Shown here piece by piece: positions 36,501 to 50,100 of a stretch of DNA of 64,000 bases. The first letter of the stretch is position 1, and the number at the start of each line of letters is the position of its first letter. This stretch comes from Cyclospora cayetanensis (lineage: Eukaryota; Apicomplexa; Conoidasida; Eucoccidiorida; Eimeriidae): assembly GCF_002999335.1 (NCBI RefSeq), contig NW_020312073.1, positions 1 to 64,000 on the forward strand, in the 5' to 3' direction. The translations under genes were made by a program, and so were the position numbers. A model generated the notes under the pieces. It saw only the letters and a program-made list of their open reading frames with translations. It made no database searches and had not been told where the DNA came from.

Positions 36501-37266
36501 GTCATAGGATCAATGGTGGAGTTGACGTTCCAGGCGTGGGACTGAGGGACTTCGAAAGTATCGCCGCTGCCCTGCGGCTCTATCTGTTGAACCTGTAGGA
36601 CTTCTTTCGTAGAGCCAGGCTGTACTACACACTTGGCAAACATAAGATTCGGCTGCTGCTGAACAGCTGGCGCCAGGTCTGTCCATATTTGGAAACCCTG
36701 AGAAGCCCCACAGAGTCGCGCATGAAGCGACAAGATTCGTGTACTTTCCTTAATGCCCTACCCATATACTGCAACCCAGCAAAAGCGCATGACTGTTCAA
36801 GGCTACTGGCTGCTTCATATACATGCATTTTCATATAAATGAGCCACCACCCGGTGTGACTGCGTGGTGGCCTTGCCCCCGGATGCAGTGATGTAAGCTC
36901 CGACAGCACGATCCAGGATACTGCTACATCTCAGGTAATTGTACGATCATGTCGTAGGTTGAAGATCCACACTGGTACTCCTCTACGTTTTGTTCAGCTA
37001 TACAAGAACCTAATTAGCTTTTGGCCATTGGCTTCCTCATGAGGTGGTGCTTTCTGCCGCGCCTGCGACTATGCTTGTGGCTCTTATGCCTCATTGAGAC
37101 TGTCAAGCCAAAAAGCAAGCCTGAGCTAGGATGAAGGGAAGGGCTGAGATATGAATGAATCAGTCGTGTCGCTGACTTTGAAAACAGCACCCGATTGGTC
37201 GAGCACATGGACATCTGAGACCTTCTTCTTGAGGCCCGCGGCCGTCTTCACCTCTTCCGTAGCCAT
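33564..37266 (-). CDS. MyoA: Myosin A, class XIV unconventional myosin heavy chain
   Basis: Seven exons on the minus strand: 37266-37177, 36697-36223, 36031-34632, 34505-34360, 34240-34108, 33957-33770 and 33615-33564. All phases agree and the product is 827 residues, against about 830 for coccidian MyoA. Visible motor blocks: ATP-binding P-loop GESGAGKT (residues 189-196, split by intron 2), switch I NNNSSRFGRF, switch II DIFGFEVF, the actin-binding region, and QLHALSVLEALQLRQIGFSY near the end of the motor. The short tail ends in RTQAHIRR then HIVDHNVSP, the light-chain binding neck, with no coiled coil, as expected for this class. In coccidians MyoA drives gliding and host-cell entry from the inner membrane complex with its light chain and GAP45. 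There are no homopolymer runs. First-intron donor GTCAGC is non-consensus but the join restores VFKGFQIW. Confidence 0.97.
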
Positions 37267-40200
37267 TGTTGCGGCTGACCGAGTAGAATATTGGCAGCAA
37301 ATGGCAGTTAGAAATGAGCGAATGCGAGCACTCGCAAACGCTGTCTACTAGGGAGCAGCAAAAGGTTGCAAGGAGAACTTGAATCGGCACGCTGTGTGCT
37401 GGACGCAGTGTGTATGGCGGGTCGTTTGCTGGGAAAAAGCGAAACCGCACATTAAAAGGCCATCCAATGATCAGACCTAAGCAGTTGTTCCTCAAGCAAA
37501 TACGATTTTAAGGCCACGAAAAAGAAAACAAGGAGAAGTAGATCAATATCCACAGGGCAACGGCGCCGTGGCGCCTGGTGGCGGCAGTACTTAAACAATG
37601 TAGCTCGATGAGGAGGCTGAGTATTATTTGTGCAGCTTTTTGGTTCTTCCTTCTAGCAGCCCACGTAGAATATGTGAAACCATATATTCGTCATTCAACC
37701 GCCCGTTTTAGATGGGTTTCTGCGCCGGCTAACTCCTAACGCACCCTATCCTGCAGCTATCATCGAGGCCCTGAGCTGCAGCGAGTAGGCCCACTGGACT
37801 TCGTGAGTTGCTACTAGACCCTGAGAACCGCAAGTGATGCGATTAGGGAATTGATTATTGAATAACTCATTTAGAGAGAGGGATAAAGGGAATACCGAAG
37901 GAGCAAACAGCTTTCAAGCTGCGGCCAAAGAATGAAACTTTTGGACCACCACATGTGCATTCTAGATTCAAAAATAAACTCAAAAGCACCAACTGCAGGC
38001 AAAGCAAGGCTTGCCCTTATAACTGGGGAGTATGTAGCTCATTCCTTTTGGAGCCCAGGTTTTTGATCAGTTGCACAGTTGAATTTTCACTAGACGCAGC
38101 CTTCACATGAGTCGGCATCGCCTCATCCTACCCTGTTGTAGCGGGCCGAACCGCACTCTGGCACTTTTCACTGCAGTATTTATATCTGGGTATGAATTGG
38201 TGATGAATCGGCTATTTGGTGAGGCTGTTCGTGAACTCATTTACTGCAAAGTGTTGCTAGCTCAATAAGCGAAGAACAAGTAGTTTGTACGTTTGTGCGT
38301 GATCTGCTGTCTCTGGCTAGCTTAAACTGCTTTAAGTGTTGTAAAAGGCAAAAGCACGCACACCATATTGCCAGTATATCCGCTAGGCAAACTCCTGGGG
38401 GCGCGGTCGGGTCCACGACAGAGCTCTTTCCAAAACACAGAGTACTTTCCGTTTTATGTATTTTGTATCGGATGGTAGGTGTATTCCCAACTGAGATATT
38501 AGGTACAGTGTTACTCATGTGTATGGCAGTTGTAAAAGGCTCAACGGAAGATCAAAGGGAGCGCTGATTTCGCTTAGTGTGGACATCCAATGGGAACAGT
38601 GAGCCGGATATATCTACTTTTCCTGCACTCCTTATAGGCGTTCAGGAGCCCCCCAAAGGCTATCCACGCCCCCGAAAAAGCCTGCAACTTCTCCCTTCAC
38701 CGTGCCATACCTCCCCTTGTCACCTTTGTCCACATGACTCCAATCTCGAATGGGGAGAACACATACGGAACGCAGAGCCGCACCTACTGAGCACTCAGGG
38801 CATTCGGACGCACTTGTGCACAGTTGCTTAGCTCACAGGCATAGAGCAGGTATTCATGTAAATTGGAGCCAAAATGCGTCATGCAGCAAGCCGATGGAAT
38901 TTTAGAACAGCCAGCCACGGAGCCGACACTCACAGTAAATTCACTTTACTAGTACATCCAAAGTACTGTAACAAAGGGTCTTGCTGCATCGAAGATCTTA
39001 GCTGCAATGCCATTTGCTGCTCCAGTGAGTTTGCACTTTTGTTATAAACTGGTCAAGGTAAAACCAGCTGTTTGGTCCAACATATTTCCTTTCGTGCGTA
39101 GTCCCAGATACCGTGCTTTGCTAAGAAGCATCTCTCCTCACACACTTGCTTGTGCTGCTGCCTGGGTGGGTCCCTAGAGAGAATCCAAAACTTTAGGGAG
39201 AAAGAGAGCGTTACGGTCTCTTTGGCGCACCCAATATCGTCGACATACTCTGGTATCTTCGAGCAACTTTCGTTGACTGTTTACTATAGCTTGTTTGCTC
39301 GTAATGCTAATGCAAAAACAATCCACACTTCAAAACTTGAATCAGGCCGATAATCCCACCTTGCTCCACCCACAGCGATAGATGGCTGAGAGGTGCATAA
39401 CATGTCGAAGGCTTTACGAGGAAAGCCGGGCTTGTGGGGAGTCCCACACGGATAGATGTCACACAGTAACCCGTAGCATCCAGCTCTGCCGGGACGTATG
39501 ATTGTGAATGAGGTAGCTCATGGGTAGCCACAACAATTTTGTCGAGATGTATCACAGAACGACAATTATTCCCTTTCCTGGGTGGCCTCAGTAATGTATA
39601 ATCGGTTAGCGCTGGATGAGAGCGGCGAAAAGGTTCATTTTCATTAGCCCTCTTTCTTCAGACCCGAAGCTATGCGACGCATTAAAAAGCATTCAAAGGA
39701 AGAAGGTGAGCCCATTTTCCTTTTATCCTTTTGGCTACTTGCCACTGTATCTGTCTTACCGAATATCCCATGCGTCATATGTGGAGGCGCAGTAGCCTCA
39801 GAGAGAGTTAGATTCAGTCTCCTTTAAAATGACATCGTGTAAGCTGTGTTAGGACAGCATCAATGGTATTCGTAGGGCCACTCCAAGAGTATGCATGATG
39901 AAATATCTCTCTTTAATTTTTGTTATTTGAGCTGGAAAATCGTGAAGGCCTGTGGTATGCACTGTTAGGCTAGACTGCATGGGGTATTGCTACATGCCGA
40001 GTGACTCACCACAAGATACAACAACGGACAGACCAGAGCTGCTAGTCTTTAAATTGTGTGAGAAATATGACCTGAAGTGGGAGCGACGTAGTGTGCAAAC
40101 CCAAAGGTAAACAGGCGCGGTACACATCCTTGTCCATAGCATAAGCTAGGAGTCGGCAAAGATTTTAATTTAAGTGGCCTGTTCGGTTATGCCTCTAGGG

Positions 40201-43200
40201 GCTAAGGCCTTATTACATGGATGCAGCCAAACACCACCCAACAGCAACAGCTTTTTTCCTGGGAAATCAGGCGAACAAATCAAAATAGAACACAAACAAC
40301 AGTGTGCTTAAGCCCAGCAGAGGGATGACCCTAGGAAGGATTTGTGTTTTGCTTAAGGTGGACAAATGGGTGAGCGCGCAAGTAAAAAATTAGTGAGGGG
40401 CCATATCTATAGATATGGAGAAATTATCACTCAAAGTACTGAAGATCCAAAGTAAGTGGGGTAAATATTATTCGTGGAGGTAGCGTAAAGAACCATCCAA
40501 TGATTTCCACATGCAAGATTTGGAGGAGATGCCGTCGAATAACTTGCGAAGTGAGCTAACACAGGCTAGTAATACTAATAAAATCTGTACTTCAAGACAA
40601 TACTTGCTGCATTCTACAAATGTGCCACCTGAAAACAGTGTTCTTCGATTTTCCGAGGAGGCGATAATGCTGCATCAAAATTAGCATTCGCAAAAAGGGC
40701 TTCAGACCCACTTAACAGGTTAAAGCCGCTAAATTACGTCGATGTTCTCGAGCCTCCTGTTAGCCACTCCATGAGTGCGCGCATCCCGCAACACAATACC
40801 AGCGACATCATTGGCAAATGCAAGAAAACCGAAGCCATAGCAGCTATGCCGAGCTATGGGGTCTAGGAGTAGCATCAGCAATACCCCATTCACCTTGGTG
40901 AAAGACATGTGCAAATGTGGCACTAGGTTAGGGAGGAGCAAAAACGCCCTCTCTGTCATGGTTCTTCAAATGACACGCTCACAGAAAATGCGAAGAGACA
41001 CAGAGTTAAGAACGTTCCTGACCGTCTCAACGGACACACATACAGGAAAGGGACACTCTGGATAATATTTTGAGCTTCAAAATTCAGACCACTACTCCAA
41101 AGTTGGCACACGCAGCGGACATGAAAGGAACACTCACTCCTTAGAGGAGCCCACAGAAACACCAGAAACCACACTAGGACCAAGCAAGAACTGGTCTCTT
41201 ACGTTGAATGGAGCTGAGCCCGCGTAACTAATTTGTTTGTGCAGTGCGACCACGGCATAACAGCGGGAGAGCTTCCTTCTACTGCGAAAGAGTAGACCCT
41301 AGGCTATACATTCTGTGGCGCGCTGGGCCAAAGACGGCGCTGAGCCTTCTGCGAAACCGAAGTACCAGAGCGCAATATAAGGCAGTACGCTGCACTGCTT
41401 GAATTCAATTCATTGAATGGGCCAAATTTTGTGTTTCGGCAAAAGGGATTCTAATGAAGCCTGCCCAGTTGCAAAGAAGGAAGTACACCAGTACACAATA
41501 GTATGCACCTGCGGCAGAGGATCCGTCGGTTTACCTTTCAGTCGCTCAAACTACTAAGTTTGGGCTTTCCGTGAAGGTTGTTTTTGAGCCCTGACGAAAT
41601 ACCTGCACACAGACCCATGCTTTTTACGAAAGTGTGGTTTTCACCTGTGCCTACAACTGTTATGGGTCAGTGCCATACATGTGAGCGCATACATCGTTTT
41701 TTGCACGTCGACTTTGGGCTAGGGGTTCCGTGGTTTCGTGTCTCATTTCACGCGTATTCTTCCTTTTCGCTGCCACTCTCGGTAGCTGCTGAGAATTCCT
41801 CCTTTGCTGTGCATCAAAAAACTCCGTAATTTTAAACACATCAGATGTACTTTAGTGCATAGATAATCACACCGGCTAACAATGGAGGTAGTCTTAGCAA
41901 GTACCCAGACAAGTGAAGAGCCTCAACATCCACATCGGCATTGTTGGGTTGAGGGGACAGGAGCTGGACAGCTCTAATTTCAGTTTTGTTTCGACGCTTC
42001 AAGCCCTTTTCATCTGTATAGCTTAAGGTCAAGAGAAAGGTGAGCTAATAAGCTTGCTACCTATCGATATCTCCCTGAGGGCTATACCCGCCTCAGAGCT
42101 GAATTGAACACACCGATGGCCGTGTTGTTCGGGAAAGTCTGCTAGGGGGTGCCATTCTCCTGCTAGTATATCTTACAAAACAAGTTCTACCATTGGGATC
42201 TAGAGCACAGTGTTTTTGCAGTCGAAAATGCTTCCCTGGCTGCCCCCCAAACCGATTACCGCCACAAGGAAGGAGGTGTTACACACGAGCGCGGTACATA
42301 GCAACGAACGCACGCAAAGTTTCGTCCTTTTTATTTATACTGCTAATAATGTAAAGTGCCGTCTGTGAGAGGAGACATCAGAACATGAACTCTAAACGCT
42401 CAATCTTCCACCCTACACGCGTTGTAGGGTATAGATGGAGGTAGTCCATAGTGGCGGCGGTAAGTAGGGAATCCCAAGCGCTGCTTCATTGACTCTCTGA
42501 CTCTACCACGCCTTTTCTTCGCTGTTCGCTCTCATTGCCTCGATGATCGCTCCTCCACTAAACGCGCCATGAGCTTAAATTAGTGACCCGGCGCCGCTCC
42601 TCAGTGCGAGAAAACTCGAAAGCTTGAAAGCCCGATATCGCCACAAAGTCATTGGTATTCCGTGGTGAGTGGAAAACACGGAAGCGGTAAACACCAAACT
42701 GTAGGTGCTAAACCTCGATATGCACTGCGTGTCGTGTAAGCTCGACTACTTCTATCTCCTTCGGAACATCTGTAAGCGGAGGTCAAAGCGTTCGTGGTTT
42801 TCCTTATATCATTCTATGCTTTATGAACCCTTTCAATAAAGCAGGGGTAGCTATGTATACACCAAACTAGGCTTGGTTGCTGCCGCTTTTCCTTACGGGA
42901 TATGCCTTCTGCCTACCTGCCGCCGCAGCAGAAGCAGCAGCACAAACTTCTGCTGACGGAGGATCCGTAGCAGCAGCGACTCTGTCAGGCAAAACGTCCC
43001 GCATTAGGCACTTAGCCACTGTGTTCCCACGATCTGTAGGGGAAGATACAGCAGCCGCCGCGCTCAAAAGTGTGCAGTAGCAGCAACCCCAGCGCCAACG
43101 CCATTCCAACTACGGCGTTACAGTACAGACCCAAGAAGGATCATAGGCAGGAGACGTAGCAGTCAGCTGCACCTGAAATTCGGAATGTGCCTTCGTCTAC

Positions 43201-46200
43201 GGTGGGAGCATGAATCCTTTCCTTCGTATGATGTACAAAATTTCTCCATGTCCAGACTTCTGTTGCAAAAAGAGTTATGGGTTAAACCCAGCAAAAAAAC
43301 AGTAGCGAAGCTAGTGATTCTACAGCGTATTGGTGCCAAAGGATTCAAGGGCTGGCGGAGAAGCAAATACTCCTGACCCTTCCTTTTGATACATCGCTTG
43401 GCTGTGACTTTGGCAGCAGTGAGTGTCACAGAAGTGCCCTCTCGTTTTCCCTTCTAGCAGAATGGATGCGATCCCTCTTGTGTTTACGGAGCATGGACAC
43501 TTGAGATAACAGTTCTTGATTAACGATGGTGCTACACCCGCTGCTTTCACAGCCACCGGAAGCAGCATCTCACCAGCAGCAACCGATCCTGAAGTTCCAG
43601 TATGCATCTTGTGGTGCATTATCCAAAAGATCCTTGCAAAAAGCTCTTCCTTGAGATGCCGCGCGACACAGAGAGCATATCAGAGCAGTTTAGAGTGTGT
43701 AGTTTTATAAGCAAAATGAGCCGCATAAGTAAAAAAGAGGCGCTGAAGCAACTGCAGCTCCAGCACGATCGCGTACAGTCTTTCTGTGGTGGTGGTCCTG
43801 CCTAAGAAATGCACCCACTCAGCAGCAAACAGCTGCAGAATATCTCTGCGGGGCCAGAAAGACTAGTAAATTGCTTCTGTGCCAAGCATTTAAACTGCAA
43901 CAAGTATAATACCAGCGGTGGCGAGTGCGGTGTCGGGAAGAGAAGGCGGCCACAAGATCCTGCAGCACTGAGTTCGCATTCTCCCCATGTATACCATATA
44001 TATCGCTATCATTTGTAATAGCAGGAAGGGGGACTCCACATGACCAGCCCAATCTGTGTCGAGCAAAGCGCTCAGGCTTGCTTGGAACCTGGTGCGCATG
44101 AAGAGTGGCACAAGCACCAGTAGCAGCTGCAGGAGCAGTAACTACGGCCACAACAGCAGCAGTAGCAAGTGTAATAAAGGGGCTTTGGAGAACGTGAAGA
44201 GTTTTGGGCTCTTGCTATTCCAGCCGCAAAAGCGTCTGGTGAGGCCCCAAAACGATCCTCACTAGCACTAACATCACGAGGCGCACTGACAGCAAGGGCA
44301 ATCGCACACGCTAAGAAAAGCAACCCATTTGCATTGGTAGCTGTCAACGCCTCCAGGTCAAAGGTGCAATCCGGCGTGCCTTTATAACCCTTCTGCACAT
44401 TGAACATGCTATAACCGCTGCGAACCATCCTGAAGCAGATGGACATGCAGAGTGCATTAAAACCTGCAGAATTTTACCTCTTTGCACCAAGAGCAAGAAA
44501 ACACCAGCACCGGCAGACAGCTGGCCTTGAGTTGCCAACGAAGCGAATACCTATGATTCTTTTTCCGAGGGTGGATGAGATTTATTCGCATGGGCAGCAA
44601 TAAACGCATCCCACTATAGCAGTAACCGCGAGCGTTGCTGTTTTTGTGTCGGATCTTCTACACTGCAATGCGCGGACGTCGTAGCGAGCAACCCATGGAG
44701 CACTAGCAGCACGACATAGTTGTTATACAAAGCTGGCCTTTGGAGTAGCGGTCCTTTCAGGACCTGCATCAGATCTTACCGTAGTGGAGCTGTCCCGATT
44801 TAGTTGACTATAAGCGAACCACCGGCCGCTGGGCCATAGCTGCAGCAGCAGTATTGCACAGTGTTCTGATCTTACCACAAGTGCAGTGGAAGCAAAAGCA
44901 TGGAATGACGCTCCAAAAAAGCTGCACTTCCCCTCTTCCAGCCCTCACCTCCCACCCACCCGCATCCTCTGCTTACGCACGCCGCCGGCCCGGCAACTAC
45001 CGCTGCTGCTGCTGTTGCTTCAGATTTTATAAGGCACTGAGCACCGTTTAAGAGAGCTGATTTATATAGTCAGAGCACTCTGGAAAGCGGAAACGATTAC
45101 AGAATTTCCCGCGTGAAACCATATGTCTTATTCACTACATCCGTGGCAGCAGCAGAGGACAATAAATCAACGACAGTCAAGGTATTCTGAGTGTATCTCC
45201 TGCAACCACTTATAAAGCATTTGTAGATGATCCAGAGAAGCAGGAGCAGCAGTGAAGCCTTGGTTGAAACCGGTCGGGCGGATGAAAAATAGGATTCGTG
45301 GATGCAAGCCCGCAGCAAGTGTTGTGCAGCCACAGCCAAGTAACCTGCACACCAAATTTTGCTAGGTATTACATGGCATCGCAGGGAGCGAAAGGCGGAC
45401 CAACAGCGCAAGCAAAAGCAGTAGCTGCACAGGTAAAAAGGCAACCGCGCAATCGAATCGGCCAATGCTCCGTTCTGCTGTTGCCGAAGCAAGCGCAAAA
45501 GCTAGTCAGAAGACAATATTTACTTGAGCATCAGCTAGAGCAGGATCAGCAACGGCAGTGGAATCGAAATGAGCTGTGCAGGGCGATTGGACAGAAGTCA
45601 GTAGCTTTGTGCGCTGGTATTGAAACCTGAGCAGAAGCATATGCTTTGCTGGGTAGCATTTTGTTTCCGCTTCTGGTGGTGGTGGTGCTGGAAACTCTAC
45701 AGTTGCACGGTAACGCTACACGTAAGTCCTGTCTCTGCATCATTAAAAAGGAACACGAAATCAATTAGTGCTGAAGGACAACGAGATGCTCAATTGCTGC
45801 AGGAAGGCTGTTTGGCTTTTTCGTTCTGACATACGTGTGTGACTTGTTGCTGGCTCAGCCCGGGCAGCTGTTGCCGTACAGTCTCCAGGTGGCATCGGAG
45901 AAAAGAAGCATATGTCACTCAAAAATAAGCGTTGGTATTTCCAGAAGAAACATTAGCCGCAGCACGTGGGTCTCGCATAGACTGACCTAGCTCGTACGGT
46001 GACGGAGAATGCTAAGAAGCAACGAACAATATGGTACAGAGACAGACGTGCTGCATCAGTTACAGCATCAGTTGCTGCTGTTGTTGCACCTGGTGCTTGG
46101 GAGGGAAACGTGCATGCTTACCGCGGCTGCACATTTCTCTCCCCCTTTTGAGCAAAGCTGAGAAGGCAATGTTACATATCCTTCCCTCATTGTACTAAGA

Positions 46201-47127
46201 GCTTTTCGATTGCATTGCTGCATACAGCATAGACGCTTGTTGCCCCGTAGGAGCAGCGATGCCTGAGTCAAGCTCGCATCTGTAGCGAAGCACTCCATGG
46301 GCAGCATATGCATTTCCTGATTTACCACTCACATTGAGTTTCAGCTTCGCGGTTGAGCCATCCTGCATGAGTGTGCATAATTTCACTATGAAGATCTTTG
46401 GCGGTGTGCTACAAAAATACCAGTTTACCGTCGTTGCCTTGTGCCTTCAACTGTGAGCAAAGAGGAAGCCCTCAACAAAGCTGCAGCCCATGCCGAACCC
46501 GTTCCGGCAAAGGTTGGATTATTCTTAATCCTGCCTGTGCAGCTATTGTCAGGAGTAAGGCCGCCTGAGCACACAGGTGCGCCTTGTGTATTGCACTCGA
46601 ACACGGCAGCGATATGTATAGCTGGAGGAGTGGTATAATCTCTGCCAGTTCTGTGTTTCTAAACTTTCACATCCACCGTGCTTCTTCCATTATTCCTTGT
46701 TTTAGTAGTTTGGTACCTACTGGTGTGCATGTAAGTAGCTATTGGCAGCTGCGCCTCTGCTCTACATTCTGGTGCCCGCAATTCCTCTCTCAGGCTGCTA
46801 CCCTCCCTCCATTTATGCCCGCCTATCAGTGTGCAACAGCCGTGTAATAGCCTGCTGAGCATCTTCTGTGAGGATGCTGTAGACCCAGATTACAAGACAG
46901 TACAAGTAAACAGGCAGAAGCAAACGCCCACCAGAACATAAGCCTCTATTTATCTTTGTCGAGTCACTGTGCCTTCCGATTTTCTGATTTTTTCGCTGCT
47001 CGTAGCAGTGTTAGGGGCAAAATGGAAAGTTAAGGAATCAAACACTCCCGTCTCTACTAGGGTCAGTCTCGCTTTTAGTTCAGGCGAGATGCACGATGTT
47101 TCACGTTGCCCGGTTGCTTGACTGCCA
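37267..47127. other. Ten-kilobase stretch without a supported gene; CAG-like coding relics at 42.8-46.9 kb
   Basis: From the myosin start to about 42.8 kb I see only short frames without motifs. From 42.8 to 46.9 kb the composition changes: GCA/CAG trinucleotides, alanine-rich frames (42877-43080 plus), and hydrophobic segments (minus near 44440-44290 and 43060-43110) resembling signal or anchor sequences. Frames are broken by stops every 60-110 codons and I could not chain them into a gene with consistent introns. The simplest reading is one or more decayed or very divergent multi-exon genes, perhaps surface antigens. Canonical splice-like sites such as GTAAGT at 45722 exist but are not enough to build a model. 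Confidence 0.45.
45698..45773 (-). pseudogene. Possible surface-antigen (SAG-like) exon fragment
   Basis: The minus strand reads SALIDFVFLFNDAETGLTC, which resembles the conserved block of Eimeria surface antigens in which a hydrophobic strand is followed by an LYNP-like turn and a cysteine about nine residues on. The frame stops soon after (TAG near 45698), and a proline-rich, cysteine-containing continuation is visible only in another frame, as expected of a frameshifted relic. The match is short and the second expected cysteine is missing, so this is a weak call; chance similarity is quite possible. Confidence 0.25.
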
Positions 47128-50100
47128 CTACTGCACACTTTGTACGTTCGGAGGCCCAGGCCGCTTTTCTTTGGGGAGCAGCGCCTCCGCGAAGAACGTG
47201 AGCAGGCGGGTGCGGAGGTGTGCAACGTCCGGGGGCGATGATGGACCATGTCGAGAGGAAGGCAGGCACACGAATTCAAATGGAACCTGGGAAGAGCACA
47301 AAACACAAATGCTGGCGAGGATGCTGGTAATATAGGAAGAGTCAACTTACTGGCACCATATGCACAAAGAAACAGAAGGGACTTGAAGTGGGAGGACGAC
47401 GCAGCAAAGAAGACAGCACAGGAAGAAAATTAGCACAGGATGGGAGAGGTGTGCACGCGGATACGCAGTGTCAGGAACGGTGAAGGATAATGCAGAAGGC
47501 AGCCACTCTGGGTTTAAAAAGGGAAGATGAAAATTGGAAAGGTACGAAAGCAGAGAGTAGAGGTGTCCAGCACAACGGCGCCTCCTGCTCCCGTGTAGGC
47601 TTGAGGTGCGTGAATTCTACTTCTTGCTTACCTGTTGCTTAATGAGAGCATCCACCAAGACTAAGGAGTGTTGCAGAAGAACATTTTCATCTGCTGCCCC
47701 GTGCATCAGCAGGATTCGCCCTCCAGGTTGCCGCTGAGTAGGAACGAATGGAAGGACTGAAGAGAGGCAGTACCCGGAAGGGTTTAGAGAGGGCAGCGAG
47801 AGGTACCTCTCTGAGTAGTGTGTCGAGTATCCCTGGGCAAGCAAACATAAACCAAAGCAGAATTGCATGGTAAGTTATCCTAGAAACAGTAAGAGGAGGG
47901 AAATATGTGACCTGAAAGCAGAGCAGAGGGGGCAACAGCGCAAGTGGGGACATGGATTGCAGCAGTCCTAGCGAGAGAATAAACAACAGTGCAGGGAAGT
48001 GACAAAGAAACAGTCGCAGAAAAAGCCTGAGACGCGATTGCCTTATCTGACCTCCCAGAAGGTGACTGGGGCGACAATGAATGCGGCGGAGAAAATCTCA
48101 GGGTGCAGGAAGTGCGCCATGCAGCTCAAAAAGCCGCCGTAGCTCACACCATAAATCCCCACACCCTTAGTTAGCTCCCTGTCGCCCTCTATACTGCTGT
48201 TCTCGCTGCTTTTGTTAAGCATGAGAAGCCCCTCGTTACTGAGGTGTTTGCATGCGGCTGCCTGATCCTCAGCCTCGCGATGACCTAAAAGGAGGCAGAT
48301 GCTCTTCTCAAATGAAGAAGTACGGCTATGGCTGCCTCTGTTATCTGTCTTGATCACTAACAAACCTGTAGTTACCACAGCACAATACTCCACAGCATTC
48401 CAAATCAGATGCGTCGGGAAATTACCGCGGGAAGCCAAAGCCTGTTTGACCAGCGGAGTACGGCAATTCGTAGGAATTAGCCTTGTCGTGTCTGAGCATC
48501 ATGCTTAGAGCTTACGGCTTAACACAACCAGCAGTTTATTTTACACAGGAGCACTATAGGATTAAGGGCCCTGCACACGCGATGCTTTAAGGTAATGACT
48601 AAGCCGTAAAAGTTTCGGCTACTTAGATATGCGCATTCGGTTGACCGCTTAAGGCGGTACCCTGGAGTGTATGCGTTGGGATGGTAAGCGATACCGAGTC
48701 TGGCAAGGGCATTGGCTCTTGGGTCTGTGCGCAGCTCCCAACTGTTGGAGACGAATTGTACCGAAGGCCCACCGTAGCACGCGACGACCCCGCGGTATGG
48801 CGCTGCAAAACAGAAAAAATGAAGGAACGACCTGAGGAGGCAACTACGCAAATGGCCATGCATGGGGACGATCAACTAGCGAGGCAGCAATGAGGCATTC
48901 AAAAGTAAGTCCAACGGAGGAGATATTCACTAGTTCATGACGCAAGAACGCATACTAGCTGATACTCCAGAGGGGAAAAAATCGCGCTTTAAGAGGGCGA
49001 AGCAGTGCATCCTGTGGCTATCACAAGTCGGTAAAGCAGCAGGGCTAACGCGGGGCATTAGCAGCAACAGCATTCAGGTTAGGACGTATTTTGGTGCGCA
49101 ATGTGCTGAAGTTTGGTGGAGTCTACGGTTCAAGGTTTACGCGGTCCGTGTGTAGTCGGATCAGGAAGATAATAGGCGCCCAGGATTTTGTGCTTATTCT
49201 GCTGTAGCGCGAAAAACTGTGGAGTTCTCAGCGAACTCAGGACCCGCAAGAACAGGGTCTGTTGGTGCTGGCTTTCAAAGAGCACCTGCGGCCACAGCGG
49301 ACAAACGTTGGCAACACAGTACCGAGGTCAAGCGCCCTATTTGTACACAAGGCCGATGGGATTTCGAAACTAAGCTTGCATGAACGTATGTGCGGAGACG
49401 TAAGAGCCCCTGAGGGCTGACCAAAGGACTTACCTGACCACAACCTGCTGCTTGGGGGTAGAGGTATGAGAAGTTGCGCAAGCCAGCGCGAATGATCATG
49501 GGGATTTCCATTGGCCGCGGCTTTTCATTGTGTTGCCTCTGGAGTACTTGATGCGTGTATTCTGCTGCAGCCTCAAGAGTGTAGCAAAGCTTTTCGTCTT
49601 CATAAGTCGTGCCTTCTTCCCTTTTGGTGTCGGGGCATCCGGAGTACAGGCGCTCTTCGCGAGCGTCAGCATCAAACAGCTCCCGTATGTTGGGCATGTA
49701 CCGCACCCTGCCACACACGCCGTAAATGCGAAAGGCTTAGAATCAGGGCTGGCTGTGGCTTGGGCTTTGCTGGATGCTTCAAAGAGGGGTATTGGGAAAG
49801 GATTGGGGATATGGGCAGGCATTCGGCTAAGGGTAAGGCTTTTTTGCTCAATACCAGAGTTGCCTAGGGTTGTTGATAGAGTGATGCGTATGAATCCACA
49901 GAGGGAGGCCTTCACAGAAGTGCGCCGCGTGCTGGCCGTTCACTTCGGGGTTGGAAAGAAAAATAAAGGGGCAATTCAGGTCCACTACCTACGGGCACAA
50001 AATCAGAAATACTGTTTACCATGTGCGATGTGACGCGAGCTCTTGCGAAATCCTATTTTACGGTATGGTGCCTCTCTGACTAACCTTGGGGTGCTCGTTC

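Noticed and set aside
39190..39200. Single TTTAGGG heptamer in the interior
   Set aside because: One copy is expected by chance; there is no array, so it is not an interstitial telomere.
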